A stretch of 64,000 nt of DNA from Streptomyces sp. SID13031. GTDB lineage: Bacteria; Actinomycetota; Actinomycetes; Propionibacteriales; Kribbellaceae. Made by a program: the position numbers and the translations under genes. This document shows positions 1-7,400 of the stretch, piece by piece; within the stretch, counting starts at the first letter, position 1; each line of letters begins with the position of its first letter. The notes beneath the pieces are model-generated. The model did not search any database and was not told where the DNA came from. It saw only the letters and a list, made by a program, of their open reading frames with translations. The stretch covers positions 409,708 to 473,707 of the forward strand of contig NZ_JAAGLV010000004.1 of the NCBI RefSeq assembly GCF_010548305.1, in the 5' to 3' direction.

Positions 1-299
1 TCGATCCGACGATCAAGGATGGCCGCAGCGCATCGGTGGAGCCCGTCAAGAGCAATTGGGCATCGGCGGTCGAGGCGCCGCCGTACCATGCGTATCCGGT
101 GACTTGTGGAATCAGTTTCACCTTTGGTGGCCTTCGCGGTGACGTTGATGGCCGGGTGCTTGATCGGTCGGGTGAGCCCATCCCCGGACTCTTCGCGTGC
201 GGTGAGACGCTCGGGGGGCTCTTCAGCGGGAACTACCCGACAGGTGCCGGCCTGACCGCGGGAATGGTGATCGGGCGACGCGCAGGCTCGCTCGCCTGA
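1..299 (+). CDS. C-terminal part of an FAD-dependent dehydrogenase (fumarate reductase/tricarballylate dehydrogenase-like)
   Basis: The gene runs off the left edge; the open frame continues to base 3 without a start. The visible ~98 residues are the end of a flavoprotein of the succinate dehydrogenase/fumarate reductase family. They contain the strand GGLRGDVDGRVLD, then IPGLFACGE, then GNYPTGAGLTAGMVIGRRAG, the usual C-terminal FAD-binding segment. Family members oxidise or reduce C4/C6 acids in the cytoplasm. Only the tail is visible, so the substrate cannot be told. It lies on the same strand as the siderophore genes, but an iron box and about 180 nt separate it from the next frame, so it is probably a separate unit outside the iron regulon. 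Confidence 0.75.
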   Translation, partial: DPTIKDGRSASVEPVKSNWASAVEAPPYHAYPVTCGISFTFGGLRGDVDGRVLDRSGEPIPGLFACGETLGGLFSGNYPTGAGLTAGMVIGRRAGSLA

Positions 300-371
300 G
301 CCGGTGACCAGCACCAGTCGCCAACTCACGGGTGATCGCGATGTTCGCGGTGGCGTGCGGCGTACGCCAAC

Positions 372-390
372 TGTGGTTAGGCTTGCCTAA
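372..390 (+). promoter_or_regulatory. Iron box (DtxR/IdeR/DmdR-type operator)
   Basis: The site reads TGTGGTTAGGCTTGCCTAA and matches 15 of 19 positions of the actinobacterial iron box TTAGGTTAGGCTAACCTAA. It contains a TAGGCT -10-like element (379-384). It sits about 90 nt upstream of the hydroxylase-mbtH-panD unit, so that unit is expected to be repressed by an iron-loaded DtxR-family regulator. The rest of the 300-480 gap holds no gene that I can support. Confidence 0.75.
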
Positions 391-480
391 GTTGTTGGTG
401 CTATTGTCGTCGCTCGATGAGGGATGGCCAGTCATTGCGCCGTTCGTTCGCGACCTGTGGCACAAGGGGCCGATTGCCGG

Positions 481-1011
481 ATGACGATGGATGAGTTGAT
501 CGAGGACGGTGGCCGTCGTCTCGTAGTGGGAGATCGTGCCGGCGGTGAGGTTGACATTCTTGGTATCGGTTTCGGGTCGTCGAATCTGAGTCTGGCGATC
601 GCGATTGAGGAATTCAATGATCGTCATCCTGCCGGTCGGCGGCTGACGGCGAGGTTTGTCGATGTCCGGCGGCAGTTCGGGTGGCATGACGGGATGCTGT
701 TGCCGGGCGCGACCATGCAGATCAGTTTCCTGAAAGATCTGGTCTCGCTGCGGACCCCGACCAGTCCGTTCACGTTTCTGAACTATCTGCAGGAGCAGGG
801 GCGGCTGTCCGACTTCATCAATCTCAAGACGTTCTTTCCGACGAGACGTGAGTTCCATGGGTACCTGAGCTGGGCGTCCCTGCTGTCCAACGTCGCGGTC
901 CGCGCCGCCGACATTCTGCGTGCGATCACCGACGAGCAGCCCGCATCCCAGCCCGATCACCACGCCAATCAGCAACGATTGCCTGCCGCGATCCGGACCG
1001 ACCCCCGATAG
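481..1011 (+). pseudogene. Internally deleted L-ornithine/L-lysine N-monooxygenase (SidA/IucD/PvdA family)
   Basis: Intact members (about 430-450 aa) N-hydroxylate ornithine or lysine to start hydroxamate siderophores. This frame encodes only 176 aa. Residues 1-132 are a good N-terminus: VDILGIGFGSSNLSLAIA (FAD-binding GxGxxN/S), then GMLLPGATMQISFLKDLVSL and TSPFTFLNYL, ending at [10 protein letters not shown]. The next residues, [17 protein letters not shown], look like the extreme C-terminus of the same family. About 250-270 residues, including the NADPH-binding and substrate region, are therefore missing, with the joint near base 875 and the frame kept. The chosen ATG has AAGGGG upstream; an in-frame ATG at 424 also exists. 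The fragment should be inactive as a hydroxylase. It could be real decay or an assembly/cloning deletion. It is followed after 21 nt by mbtH. Confidence 0.8.
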
Positions 1012-1032
1012 GAACAACGAGGAGCAGCACTG

Positions 1033-1308
1033 ATGGCCCAGAACCCGTTCGACGACGACAACGGTTCCTTCTACGCGCTGATCAACCGCGAAGAGCAACA
1101 CTCGTTGTGGCCGACGTTCAAGCCGGTCCCAGCTGGTTGGAGCATCGCGTACGGCGAATCCGGCGGCAGATCGCGCCAGGAAGTACTCGACTGGATCGAC
1201 GAGCACTGGACCGACATCCGCCCGAAGTCGTTGCGCGATCACATTTCCCGGTACGAGACACACAACACCGACAAGGCCGCCGGCACCCCCGATGCCGCCC
1301 TTGCGTAG
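1033..1308 (+). CDS. mbtH: MbtH-like NRPS accessory protein
   Basis: Small (91 aa) cytoplasmic chaperone that binds NRPS adenylation domains and is often needed for their solubility and activity. The diagnostic start [20 protein letters not shown], the tryptophan motif [12 protein letters not shown], and the tail WTDIRPKSL are all present, which makes the assignment firm. The ATG at 1033 has GAGGAG upstream. It lies between the deleted hydroxylase and panD, apparently in one iron-controlled transcript, and is the only MbtH visible for the two NRPSs in the window. Confidence 0.95.
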   Translation: MAQNPFDDDNGSFYALINREEQHSLWPTFKPVPAGWSIAYGESGGRSRQEVLDWIDEHWTDIRPKSLRDHISRYETHNTDKAAGTPDAALA

Positions 1309-1376
1309 CAAGGCGCCCCGAACACCATCGACTGATCCCGCAGAACCCACTCTGCACAACTCATAAGGAGCCGGAC

Positions 1377-1790
1377 ATGCTTCGCGAAGTCCTGGGCGGA
1401 AAAATCCACCGCGCCACCGTCACCCAGGCCGACCTGCATTACGTGGGTTCGCTGACACTCGATGTAGACCTCGCGCGGGCCGCAGGCCTGACCGAAGGCG
1501 AGAAAGTGCAAGTCGTCGATATCACCAACGGGGCCCGTCTCGAGACCTACATCATCAACGGGCCCGCCGGAGGTGGCGACATCTGCATCAACGGCGCGGC
1601 GGCACACCTCATCCACCCCGGCGACCTGGTGATCATCATGTCCTTCCTGCTGGCCGAGGAATCCGAACTGGTCGGCTACCAGCCCAAGGTCGTACACGTC
1701 GACGCCACCAACCGCATCATCGCCTTGGGCAACGACCTCGCCGAGCCAGTGCCAGGGGCGGACGATCAGGTTTCTGCTCGCCTGGCGTGA
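1377..1790 (+). CDS. panD: Aspartate 1-decarboxylase (pyruvoyl type)
   Basis: PanD makes beta-alanine from L-aspartate in the cytoplasm, normally for pantothenate. The 137-aa product has family length. Its [16 protein letters not shown] start, YVGSLT with the Gly24-Ser25 self-cleavage site that yields the pyruvoyl group, and the NGA(R)[22 protein letters not shown] segment are all typical. AAGGAG sits 8 nt before the ATG; the longer upstream frame (from 1107) overlaps mbtH and is not used. A panD copy in an iron-regulated NRPS unit is best read as precursor supply: the first adenylation domain of each NRPS has a beta-alanine-like code. A role in housekeeping pantothenate synthesis cannot be excluded, but no panB or panC lies here. 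Confidence 0.93.
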   Translation: MLREVLGGKIHRATVTQADLHYVGSLTLDVDLARAAGLTEGEKVQVVDITNGARLETYIINGPAGGGDICINGAAAHLIHPGDLVIIMSFLLAEESELVGYQPKVVHVDATNRIIALGNDLAEPVPGADDQVSARLA

Positions 1791-1997
1791 GCCTTCGATC
1801 ACCTTGCCGGGGATATCGCGAACGGGTGTGCGGTCGGGTGCTGAACTTGAGCCTGGCCGCCGGCACCCGACTCGACCAGTGTGGTTTCGAAGGTCGATCT
1901 GTACGCCGCTTGCTACCGCGATCGAACCCCGCGGAACCGGGCCCCGCCCCGCTCGCAGATCCCGTGAGACTCAGGACACTGGAGCCGGGCGATCAAC

Positions 1998-2016
1998 TTA
2001 GGATAGGCTATCCATA
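1998..2016 (+). promoter_or_regulatory. Iron box overlapping the start codon of dapB; probable leaderless promoter
   Basis: The site TTAGGATAGGCTATCCATA matches about 15 of 19 iron-box positions and its last base is the A of the dapB ATG. TAGGAT (1999-2004) is a good -10 element, which would place the transcript start only a few bases before the ATG. Repressor binding here would block initiation directly. The 1791-1997 stretch upstream holds nothing else that I can support. Confidence 0.75.
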
Positions 2017-2762
2017 TGACTCGAATTGCTGTGTTGGGGGCCCGCGGGCGCATGGGCGTGGCGTCGGTCCGCGCAATTGAGGCCAGCTCAGATCTGACCG
2101 TGGCTGCCGAGATCGACATCGATGACGACGTGCAGGACATCGTCGACCACAACGCTGATGTCGTGCTCGTGTTCTCGCCACCGGACGTTGCCCACGAGCA
2201 CGTCCAGTGGTGCATCAAGCAAGGGATTCATGTGGTGGTCGGGACATCCGGCTTCGACGAGCAGGCTGTGGAGCAGATCCGTGCCGCGCTGGTCGACCAT
2301 GCTGAGGTCAACGTGTTCGTCGTTCCGAACTTCTCGGTCGGTGCGGTGCTGTTGACCAAGTTCGCCACCCAGGCCGCCCCGTACTTCGAGTCTGTCGAGA
2401 TCATCGAGATGCATCATCCTGGCAAGGTGGACGCGCCATCGGGAACAGCGCAGCACACGGCCGAACTGATCGGTCGCGCTCGCGCCGAAGCGGGTTGCGC
2501 CCCATCACCCGATGCCACCTACCTCGACCCACATGGCGTGCGCGGCGGGCGGATCGAGGGAGTCTCCGTACACGCGGTCCGAGTCCGTGGGTTCATGTCA
2601 TCGCAAGAGGTGCTGTTCGGAGTCGAAGGCGAACTTCTGAGGCTGCGCTACGACTCCGTGACACGCGAGTCCATGATGCCCGGAGTGCTCACGGCACTAC
2701 GCGCCGTCCCGGATCTCACCGGAGTGACGGTCGGTCTCGACGCCGTACTGAACCTGGGCTGA
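2016..2762 (+). CDS. dapB: 4-hydroxy-tetrahydrodipicolinate reductase (DapB)
   Basis: DapB reduces the dihydrodipicolinate intermediate of the diaminopimelate/lysine pathway with NAD(P)H. The 248-aa protein has the nucleotide-binding start RIAVLGARGRMG, the VVGTSGFD segment, VVPNFSVGAVLLTKFA, and the substrate motif EIIEMHHPGKVDAPSGTA with its HH and K residues, so it looks catalytically intact. The start codon lies inside an iron box, so expression should rise in iron starvation. Its place between panD and a hydrolase suggests a duplicate copy that feeds lysine or a lysine-derived unit into the siderophore, or an altered imine reductase. It may instead be the organism's only dapB; other genome copies would settle this. 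Confidence 0.9.
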   Translation: MTRIAVLGARGRMGVASVRAIEASSDLTVAAEIDIDDDVQDIVDHNADVVLVFSPPDVAHEHVQWCIKQGIHVVVGTSGFDEQAVEQIRAALVDHAEVNVFVVPNFSVGAVLLTKFATQAAPYFESVEIIEMHHPGKVDAPSGTAQHTAELIGRARAEAGCAPSPDATYLDPHGVRGGRIEGVSVHAVRVRGFMSSQEVLFGVEGELLRLRYDSVTRESMMPGVLTALRAVPDLTGVTVGLDAVLNLG

Positions 2763-2828
2763 CCCGAAGCCCGACCTCGGGCACACTCATCGTCTGCGCG
2801 TTCCGGTACCTGCGAACAGGGAGTGCTG

Positions 2829-3659
2829 ATGCCGGTACTGGCGGTCGGCAGCCTGGAGTTGACGTACGACGTGGTCGGCGACGGCGACCTCGTCGTACTC
2901 GTGATGGGCACCGGCGCCAAGGGCCACGTATGGACCTTGCATCAGGTCCCGGCGCTGGTCGGCGCCGGATACCGGGTGGCGACCTTCGACGCCCGCGGGA
3001 TCAGCCCGATGCCTCGGCAGGCAGACACCAGCTTTCCCCGCATGACGATCAACGACCTGGTCGACGATGTCGCGAAACTGATAGAGCACCTCGGTGGACC
3101 CGCGCACGTGGTCGGAACGTCACTGGGCGCACGCGTCGTACAAGAGCTGGCGCTGAGTCGCCCGGAACTCGTGCGGCGAGGAGTGGCGATGGCGGCGCAC
3201 GGGCGCCTCGACGAGGTGAACCGGCGCCTGACCGCCGGCGAGCGACAGCTGTTCGATACGTCCGTGGCGTTGCCGGCTGAGTACAGGGCCGCAATCGACG
3301 CGATCGTGAACCTGTCTCCCGCGACATTGAGCGATGCCGCCAAGGCACGGGACTGGCTCGCCGTACTGGCCTACTCGGCGGGACCGATGGATTCCGGTGA
3401 GCGCGGTCAGCTCGAGGTGTCCGCCCAGCTCAAGAACCGGCTCGCGGCGTACAACGCGATCACGAGGCCACTGCTCGTCATCGGCTTCGCCGACGACCGG
3501 ATGATCCCGCCCTACCTGTGCCGCGAGGTCGCCGATGCCGTACCGGGCGCGCAGTACGTCGAGATTCCCGACGCCGGCCACTTCGGCTACCTCGAGCAGC
3601 CGGAGAAGGTCAACCAGTTGATCCTCGACTTCCTGGCCGAGCGGTCCTACCTGTACTGA
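2829..3659 (+). CDS. Alpha/beta hydrolase (possible siderophore hydrolase or external thioesterase)
   Basis: A 276-aa cytoplasmic alpha/beta hydrolase. The nucleophile elbow is VVGTSLGAR (Ser near residue 98), the acid lies in IGFADDRMIPP, and the histidine in PDAGHFGYLEQPEKVNQL, so the triad appears complete. AGGGAG 5 nt before the ATG at 2829 favours this start over the GTG at 2823. It follows dapB by 66 nt and probably shares its iron-regulated transcript. Candidates are hydrolysis of a ferric siderophore to release iron, or editing of mis-loaded carrier proteins. It is not a type II thioesterase by sequence feel, because the GHSMG signature is absent. Confidence 0.75.
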   Translation: MPVLAVGSLELTYDVVGDGDLVVLVMGTGAKGHVWTLHQVPALVGAGYRVATFDARGISPMPRQADTSFPRMTINDLVDDVAKLIEHLGGPAHVVGTSLGARVVQELALSRPELVRRGVAMAAHGRLDEVNRRLTAGERQLFDTSVALPAEYRAAIDAIVNLSPATLSDAAKARDWLAVLAYSAGPMDSGERGQLEVSAQLKNRLAAYNAITRPLLVIGFADDRMIPPYLCREVADAVPGAQYVEIPDAGHFGYLEQPEKVNQLILDFLAERSYLY

Positions 3660-3678
3660 TCAGGCACGCCGGTGTCAG

Positions 3679-4377
3679 TCACCGTGGCTGGTGAACCGCC
3701 GTCAACACCTGGCGGCCCGTGACTGACCACCGTCCGTCGAACCCGGCGATCGCCGTACCACCGATGCGCGGTCCGGGGACCAGCAGATGTCCGGTGAAGG
3801 TGCCGTGCTCAGGGTCGATGACGAGCTCGCAGTCGGTGAAGTCCAACCACGCATGCGTCAGCGGATACCACGTCTTGTAGATGCTTTCCTTGGCGCTGAA
3901 CAACACCCGTCCCCAGTGGATCGTGGGGTACCTGGCCGCGAGCCGGGTCAACATCGGCACCTCGCCGGCAACGGTGACGGCCTCGTCGACTCCATCAGGA
4001 AGCGGCTGGTGGACTTCGGCGTCGATGCCGACCGAGGCGATGCCCGGTGAGCTCGTGACCGCCGCGGCGCGATACCCGTCGCAATGCGTGAGGCTGCCCA
4101 CCACTCCGTCGGGCCAGATGGGTTCGCGGTTCTTCCCCGCCAGGATCGGCACGGCCGGATGTCCGAGCCGGGACAACGCCTGCCGTGCGCAATAGCGGAC
4201 CGTCGCGAATTCGGCGCGTCGCGTCGGTACGGCGCGTGCGATCGCCGCGTACTCCTGCGGCATCAGCGTATCGAGGGGTACGTCGCTGGTCCGCTCGTCG
4301 ACCTCGACGTCTTCCGGTAGCAGCGCCGCGATCCCGGTTCGGCCGGTCATAACCCACGCACGCTCTCGACGTACCAC
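3679..4377 (-). CDS. 4'-phosphopantetheinyl transferase (EntD/PptT-type)
   Basis: Transfers the phosphopantetheine arm of CoA onto carrier-protein serines and so activates the two NRPSs and the free aryl carrier protein. The 232-aa product shows the Mg/CoA motifs SVGIDAEVHQPLP and FSAKESIYKTWYPLT (acidic pair plus KES), and NREPIWPDGVVGSLTHCDGY upstream, all typical of the EntD branch. The GTG at 4377 has AGGGGG upstream and is used here; an ATG at 4350 is an alternative. It is transcribed divergently from the aryl-AMP ligase, with the iron box at 4427 between them, so both may be iron controlled. Confidence 0.93.
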   Translation of the reverse strand: MVRRERAWVMTGRTGIAALLPEDVEVDERTSDVPLDTLMPQEYAAIARAVPTRRAEFATVRYCARQALSRLGHPAVPILAGKNREPIWPDGVVGSLTHCDGYRAAAVTSSPGIASVGIDAEVHQPLPDGVDEAVTVAGEVPMLTRLAARYPTIHWGRVLFSAKESIYKTWYPLTHAWLDFTDCELVIDPEHGTFTGHLLVPGPRIGGTAIAGFDGRWSVTGRQVLTAVHQPR

Positions 4378-4426
4378 CCTCGGCCCCCTGGCGGATCGGA
4401 TCCATCACCGCTGATCGTGGAAAACG

Positions 4427-4445
4427 TTAGGGTAGCCTACCCTTT
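4427..4445 (+). promoter_or_regulatory. Iron box in the divergent PPTase / aryl-AMP ligase promoter
   Basis: The site TTAGGGTAGCCTACCCTTT matches about 16 of 19 iron-box positions and is strongly palindromic. TAGCCT (4434-4439) can serve as a -10 for the rightward gene, giving a leader of about 35 nt before the ATG at 4480. A longer in-frame start at 4417 lies upstream of this promoter and was therefore rejected. Confidence 0.78.
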
Positions 4446-4479
4446 ACGGGCTAGGAGACGGCCCCTCGAAGGGAAACCA

Positions 4480-6105
4480 ATGAGCATCGAACCGCTGACC
4501 CTTGACGGGGTCGTTCCGTTTCCGCCGGAGACGGTAGCCGAATACCTCGCCGAGGGACACTGGCACGACCAGACGCTTCCGGAGTTGCTGTTCGCCACCG
4601 CGGAGCGTTGTCCCGACAAACTCGCTGTCATCGATCGCAACTCCCAGTTGAGCTATGCACAGCTCACGGACGAGGTCTTGCGCCTCGCTGCCGGCCTGCA
4701 GGATCTGGGGCTGAGCCGTGGCGACCGGGTGGTGGTTCATCTGCCCAACACCTATGAGTACATCGCCTTCGTCTTTGCCTTGTGGGAGCTCGGGGCGGTT
4801 CCCGTCGTCGCTCCCATCGCGCACCGTCGTGCCGAGATCGAGCATTTCATCGAGATCGCCGAGGCGCGCGCCTACATCACGGTCGCCTCGGACAGCGGCA
4901 CCGATCTCGCTGCGATGGCCGCCGACCTGAAGCAGCGATGGCCCCAGTTGGAGCACACCGTAGTACTCGAACGTGGCGGCGGCGGCGCTGAGTACGAGGC
5001 GCTGCAGTCGAAAGGATCGCTCGAGCACGCACGCCGGTGCAGCCCACAGGACGTCGCGCTTTTGCAGATGTCAGGTGGCACGACGGGCGTTCCGAAACTG
5101 ATGCCGCACACTCACCAGACGTACGGCTACGCACTGCGGAGAAGCGTCGGGGAACGCGGCATCACCGAGCGCACCGTGCATCTGCTGGTGATCCCGATCT
5201 GCCACAGTATGTCGACGCGGTCGCCCGGATTTCTCGGTGCGTTCAGCGTGGGCGCCACCATTGTGATCGCACCGAACGGCAGCCCCGATACGGCGTTCCC
5301 GCTGATCGAGAAGCACGGGGTGACCCGCGTTTCGCTGGTCCCTCCGATCCTGCTGGCCTGGCTGAACTCCTCGCTCCGTAAGTCCTATGACCTCTCCAGC
5401 CTGAAGGTGCTCATGTGCGGAGGCGCGAAATTGGTCGAAGCAGTGGCGAGCCGGGTCGAGCCGGAGTTCGGCGTGCAGCTGTCGCAGAGCTTCGGGATGG
5501 GTGAGGGCCTCGTCGTCAGCAATCCTGCCGACGTCGATCGGGCGACCAGCGTGCGGTACCAGGGTCGGCCGGCCTCAGCCGCCGACGAGATCCAGGTCAT
5601 CGATGACGAGGGCAACGAGGTGCCGCCCGGCGCACCTGGTCACTTGCTGACGCGCGGACCGTCGGTGATTCGTGGCTACTATCGCAACCCCGAGCAGAAT
5701 GCGCTGGCGTTCACCAGCGACGGTTTCTACCGCACCGGTGACATCGTCGAGCGGGACGAGCGCGGATTCATCAGAGTCGTGGGCCGGTCGAAGGACCAGA
5801 TCAACCGCGGCGGTGAGAAGATCGCGCCCGAGGAGTTGGAGAACGCGCTGCTCACTCACGGCGGCGTACACAACGTCTCCGTCGTCGGCATCGATGACGA
5901 GGTGCTCGGCGAACGTGTCAAGGCGTACCTGATTCCCCGGACGCCGGAGACCGCGGCCGAGCTCACCTTGGGCAAGCTGCGTCAGTTCCTGCGCGACAAG
6001 GGCCTCGCCACGTTCAAACTCCCCGATGTCGTGGAGGTCGTGGACGAGTTCCCGTACACCGCGGTCGGCAAGGTCAGCAAGCGTCTGCAGCGCGAGCTGA
6101 ACTAG
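4480..6105 (+). CDS. Aryl-acid-AMP ligase (DhbE/EntE/MbtA family) with an altered acid pocket
   Basis: Activates an aromatic acid as its acyl-AMP and loads it on an aryl carrier protein to start siderophore assembly. The 541-aa product starts like family members (VVPFPPETVAEYLAEGHW), and has the P-loop LLQMSGGTTGVPKLMPHTH, the FGMGEGLV segment, the hinge YRTGD...VGRSKDQINRGGEKI, and a C-terminal catalytic lysine in TAVGKVSKRLQ. The pocket motif that reads HN...SSPG in DHB- or salicylate-using enzymes reads PICHSMSTRSPG here: the Asn that contacts the 2-hydroxyl is Ser, and a neighbouring small residue is Arg. The substrate may therefore not be plain salicylate or 2,3-DHB. No salicylate synthase or DHB genes are in the window. 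The carrier partner is probably the ArCP at 21447. Confidence 0.88.
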   Translation: MSIEPLTLDGVVPFPPETVAEYLAEGHWHDQTLPELLFATAERCPDKLAVIDRNSQLSYAQLTDEVLRLAAGLQDLGLSRGDRVVVHLPNTYEYIAFVFALWELGAVPVVAPIAHRRAEIEHFIEIAEARAYITVASDSGTDLAAMAADLKQRWPQLEHTVVLERGGGGAEYEALQSKGSLEHARRCSPQDVALLQMSGGTTGVPKLMPHTHQTYGYALRRSVGERGITERTVHLLVIPICHSMSTRSPGFLGAFSVGATIVIAPNGSPDTAFPLIEKHGVTRVSLVPPILLAWLNSSLRKSYDLSSLKVLMCGGAKLVEAVASRVEPEFGVQLSQSFGMGEGLVVSNPADVDRATSVRYQGRPASAADEIQVIDDEGNEVPPGAPGHLLTRGPSVIRGYYRNPEQNALAFTSDGFYRTGDIVERDERGFIRVVGRSKDQINRGGEKIAPEELENALLTHGGVHNVSVVGIDDEVLGERVKAYLIPRTPETAAELTLGKLRQFLRDKGLATFKLPDVVEVVDEFPYTAVGKVSKRLQRELN

Positions 6106-6109
6106 GCGC

Positions 6110-7330
6110 ATGTCGACCGAGACCACACGTGTCATCATCGCGGGCGCAGGCCCCGTCGGAATGGTCTGCGCGCTGGCGCTGAACCGGCGGGGTATTCCGG
6201 TGACCGTTTTCGAGTCGGAGCCGGCACCGGTGAAGGATCAGCGCGCGGCGACCATCCATCCGAGCACACTGGAGATGCTCGACGAGCTGGGCATCACCGA
6301 GAAGATCCGGGCGGACAGCCTGCTCTCGAGCACCTATCGCTTCCACGACCGGCCGACCGGAGACGTCGTGGCGGAGTTCGATCTCGGCCGGCTCGAGAAC
6401 GAGCTCCGGTTTCCGTATGTGCTGCAGTACGAGCAGTACAAGCTGACCGCCTCCATCGCCGAGCAATACGCAGGAGAATCCGACTTCGACGTGCGGTTCT
6501 CCCACACGCTGACCGGTCTGACCGAAACGGCCGGCGGCATCGAGGTGGAGTACACCTCACCCGCAGGCACAGAACGCATGTCGGCGGCCTATGTCGTCGG
6601 CTGTGACGGTGGCCGATCGACGGTGCGCAAGCTGGCCGGCATCGAGTTCGAAGGATTCACCTATCCGGAGCGGTTCATCAAGATCGCGACCAGCTTCGAC
6701 TTCAAGACCGTCAAGTCGGATCTTTCGCTGCGCAACTACTTCTCCGACCCGGACGAGTGGGCCAACGTGTTCAAGGTGCGCGGAGAAACACCCGAGGGGC
6801 TCTGGCGAGTGATTCTGCCGATCGGCCACGACGAGGACGACGCCACCGCGTTGTCGCCGGCGCGCGTCGAGCAGCGGCTGCAGAAGTTCTTCCCGAAGAC
6901 CGGCCCGTACCACGTCGAGTACATCAACGTGTACGGAGTCAATCAGCGGGTGGCCTCGACCTTCCGTCAGGGGCGCATCCTGCTCGCCGGCGACAGCGCG
7001 CACGTCAACAACCCGATCGGCGGCATGGGCATGAACGGCGGCATCCATGACGCCATCAACCTGACGGAGAAGCTCGCGAAGGTGATCGCCGGTGAGGCCG
7101 GCGACGACCTGCTCGACCTTTACAGCCGCCAGCGTCGCCATGCCGCAGTGAACTATGTACAGGCTCAAACGATCGCCAACAAACGGCTGCTGGAAGAACG
7201 CGACCCCGAGGTGCGTCGACAGAACTTCGACGCGCTGCGCCGTACCGCCGAGAATCTCGACACCGCTCGCGCCTACATGCGCCGCGCGGCCCTGTTCGAC
7301 AGCCTGCAAGACGCTGCCGCCATCACCTGA
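6110..7330 (+). CDS. FAD-dependent aromatic monooxygenase (PheA/UbiH-type)
   Basis: Class A flavin hydroxylase of 406 aa that inserts one oxygen atom using NAD(P)H. Visible motifs are the N-terminal GxGxxG in IIAGAGPVGMVCALALNRRG, the DG motif YVVGCDGGRSTVRK, and the second FAD motif ILLAGDSAHVNNPIGGMGMN. It lacks the C-terminal thioredoxin-like domain of the longer phenol hydroxylases. It starts 4 nt after the aryl-AMP ligase, so the two are co-transcribed. The likely role is hydroxylating the aryl cap, either free or carrier bound. This fits the altered ligase pocket, but the substrate is not shown by the sequence. Confidence 0.85.
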   Translation: MSTETTRVIIAGAGPVGMVCALALNRRGIPVTVFESEPAPVKDQRAATIHPSTLEMLDELGITEKIRADSLLSSTYRFHDRPTGDVVAEFDLGRLENELRFPYVLQYEQYKLTASIAEQYAGESDFDVRFSHTLTGLTETAGGIEVEYTSPAGTERMSAAYVVGCDGGRSTVRKLAGIEFEGFTYPERFIKIATSFDFKTVKSDLSLRNYFSDPDEWANVFKVRGETPEGLWRVILPIGHDEDDATALSPARVEQRLQKFFPKTGPYHVEYINVYGVNQRVASTFRQGRILLAGDSAHVNNPIGGMGMNGGIHDAINLTEKLAKVIAGEAGDDLLDLYSRQRRHAAVNYVQAQTIANKRLLEERDPEVRRQNFDALRRTAENLDTARAYMRRAALFDSLQDAAAIT

Positions 7331-7354
7331 GGACACCACGGTGCCGGCGAGTCC

Positions 7355-7388
7355 GGTGCAGTACGACGCGTCGACGTCGTACTGCACC
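7355..7388. terminator. Perfect 14-bp inverted repeat between convergent genes
   Basis: Two perfectly complementary 14-nt arms (7355-7368 and 7375-7388, starting GGTGCAGTACG) flank a 6-nt loop. They lie between the end of the flavin monooxygenase (7330) and the end of NRPS-1 (7401). No T-run follows, which is common for actinobacterial terminators; a bidirectional terminator is the simplest reading. Confidence 0.7.
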
Positions 7389-7400
7389 AGGCGACGACAG

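Noticed and set aside
223..1359. Long open frame (378 aa) on the minus strand
   Set aside because: It lies opposite the dehydrogenase tail, hydroxylase fragment and mbtH, has Arg/Gly/Pro-rich composition and no recognisable domain. One hydrophobic stretch ([17 protein letters not shown]) is a shadow of the hydroxylase tail.
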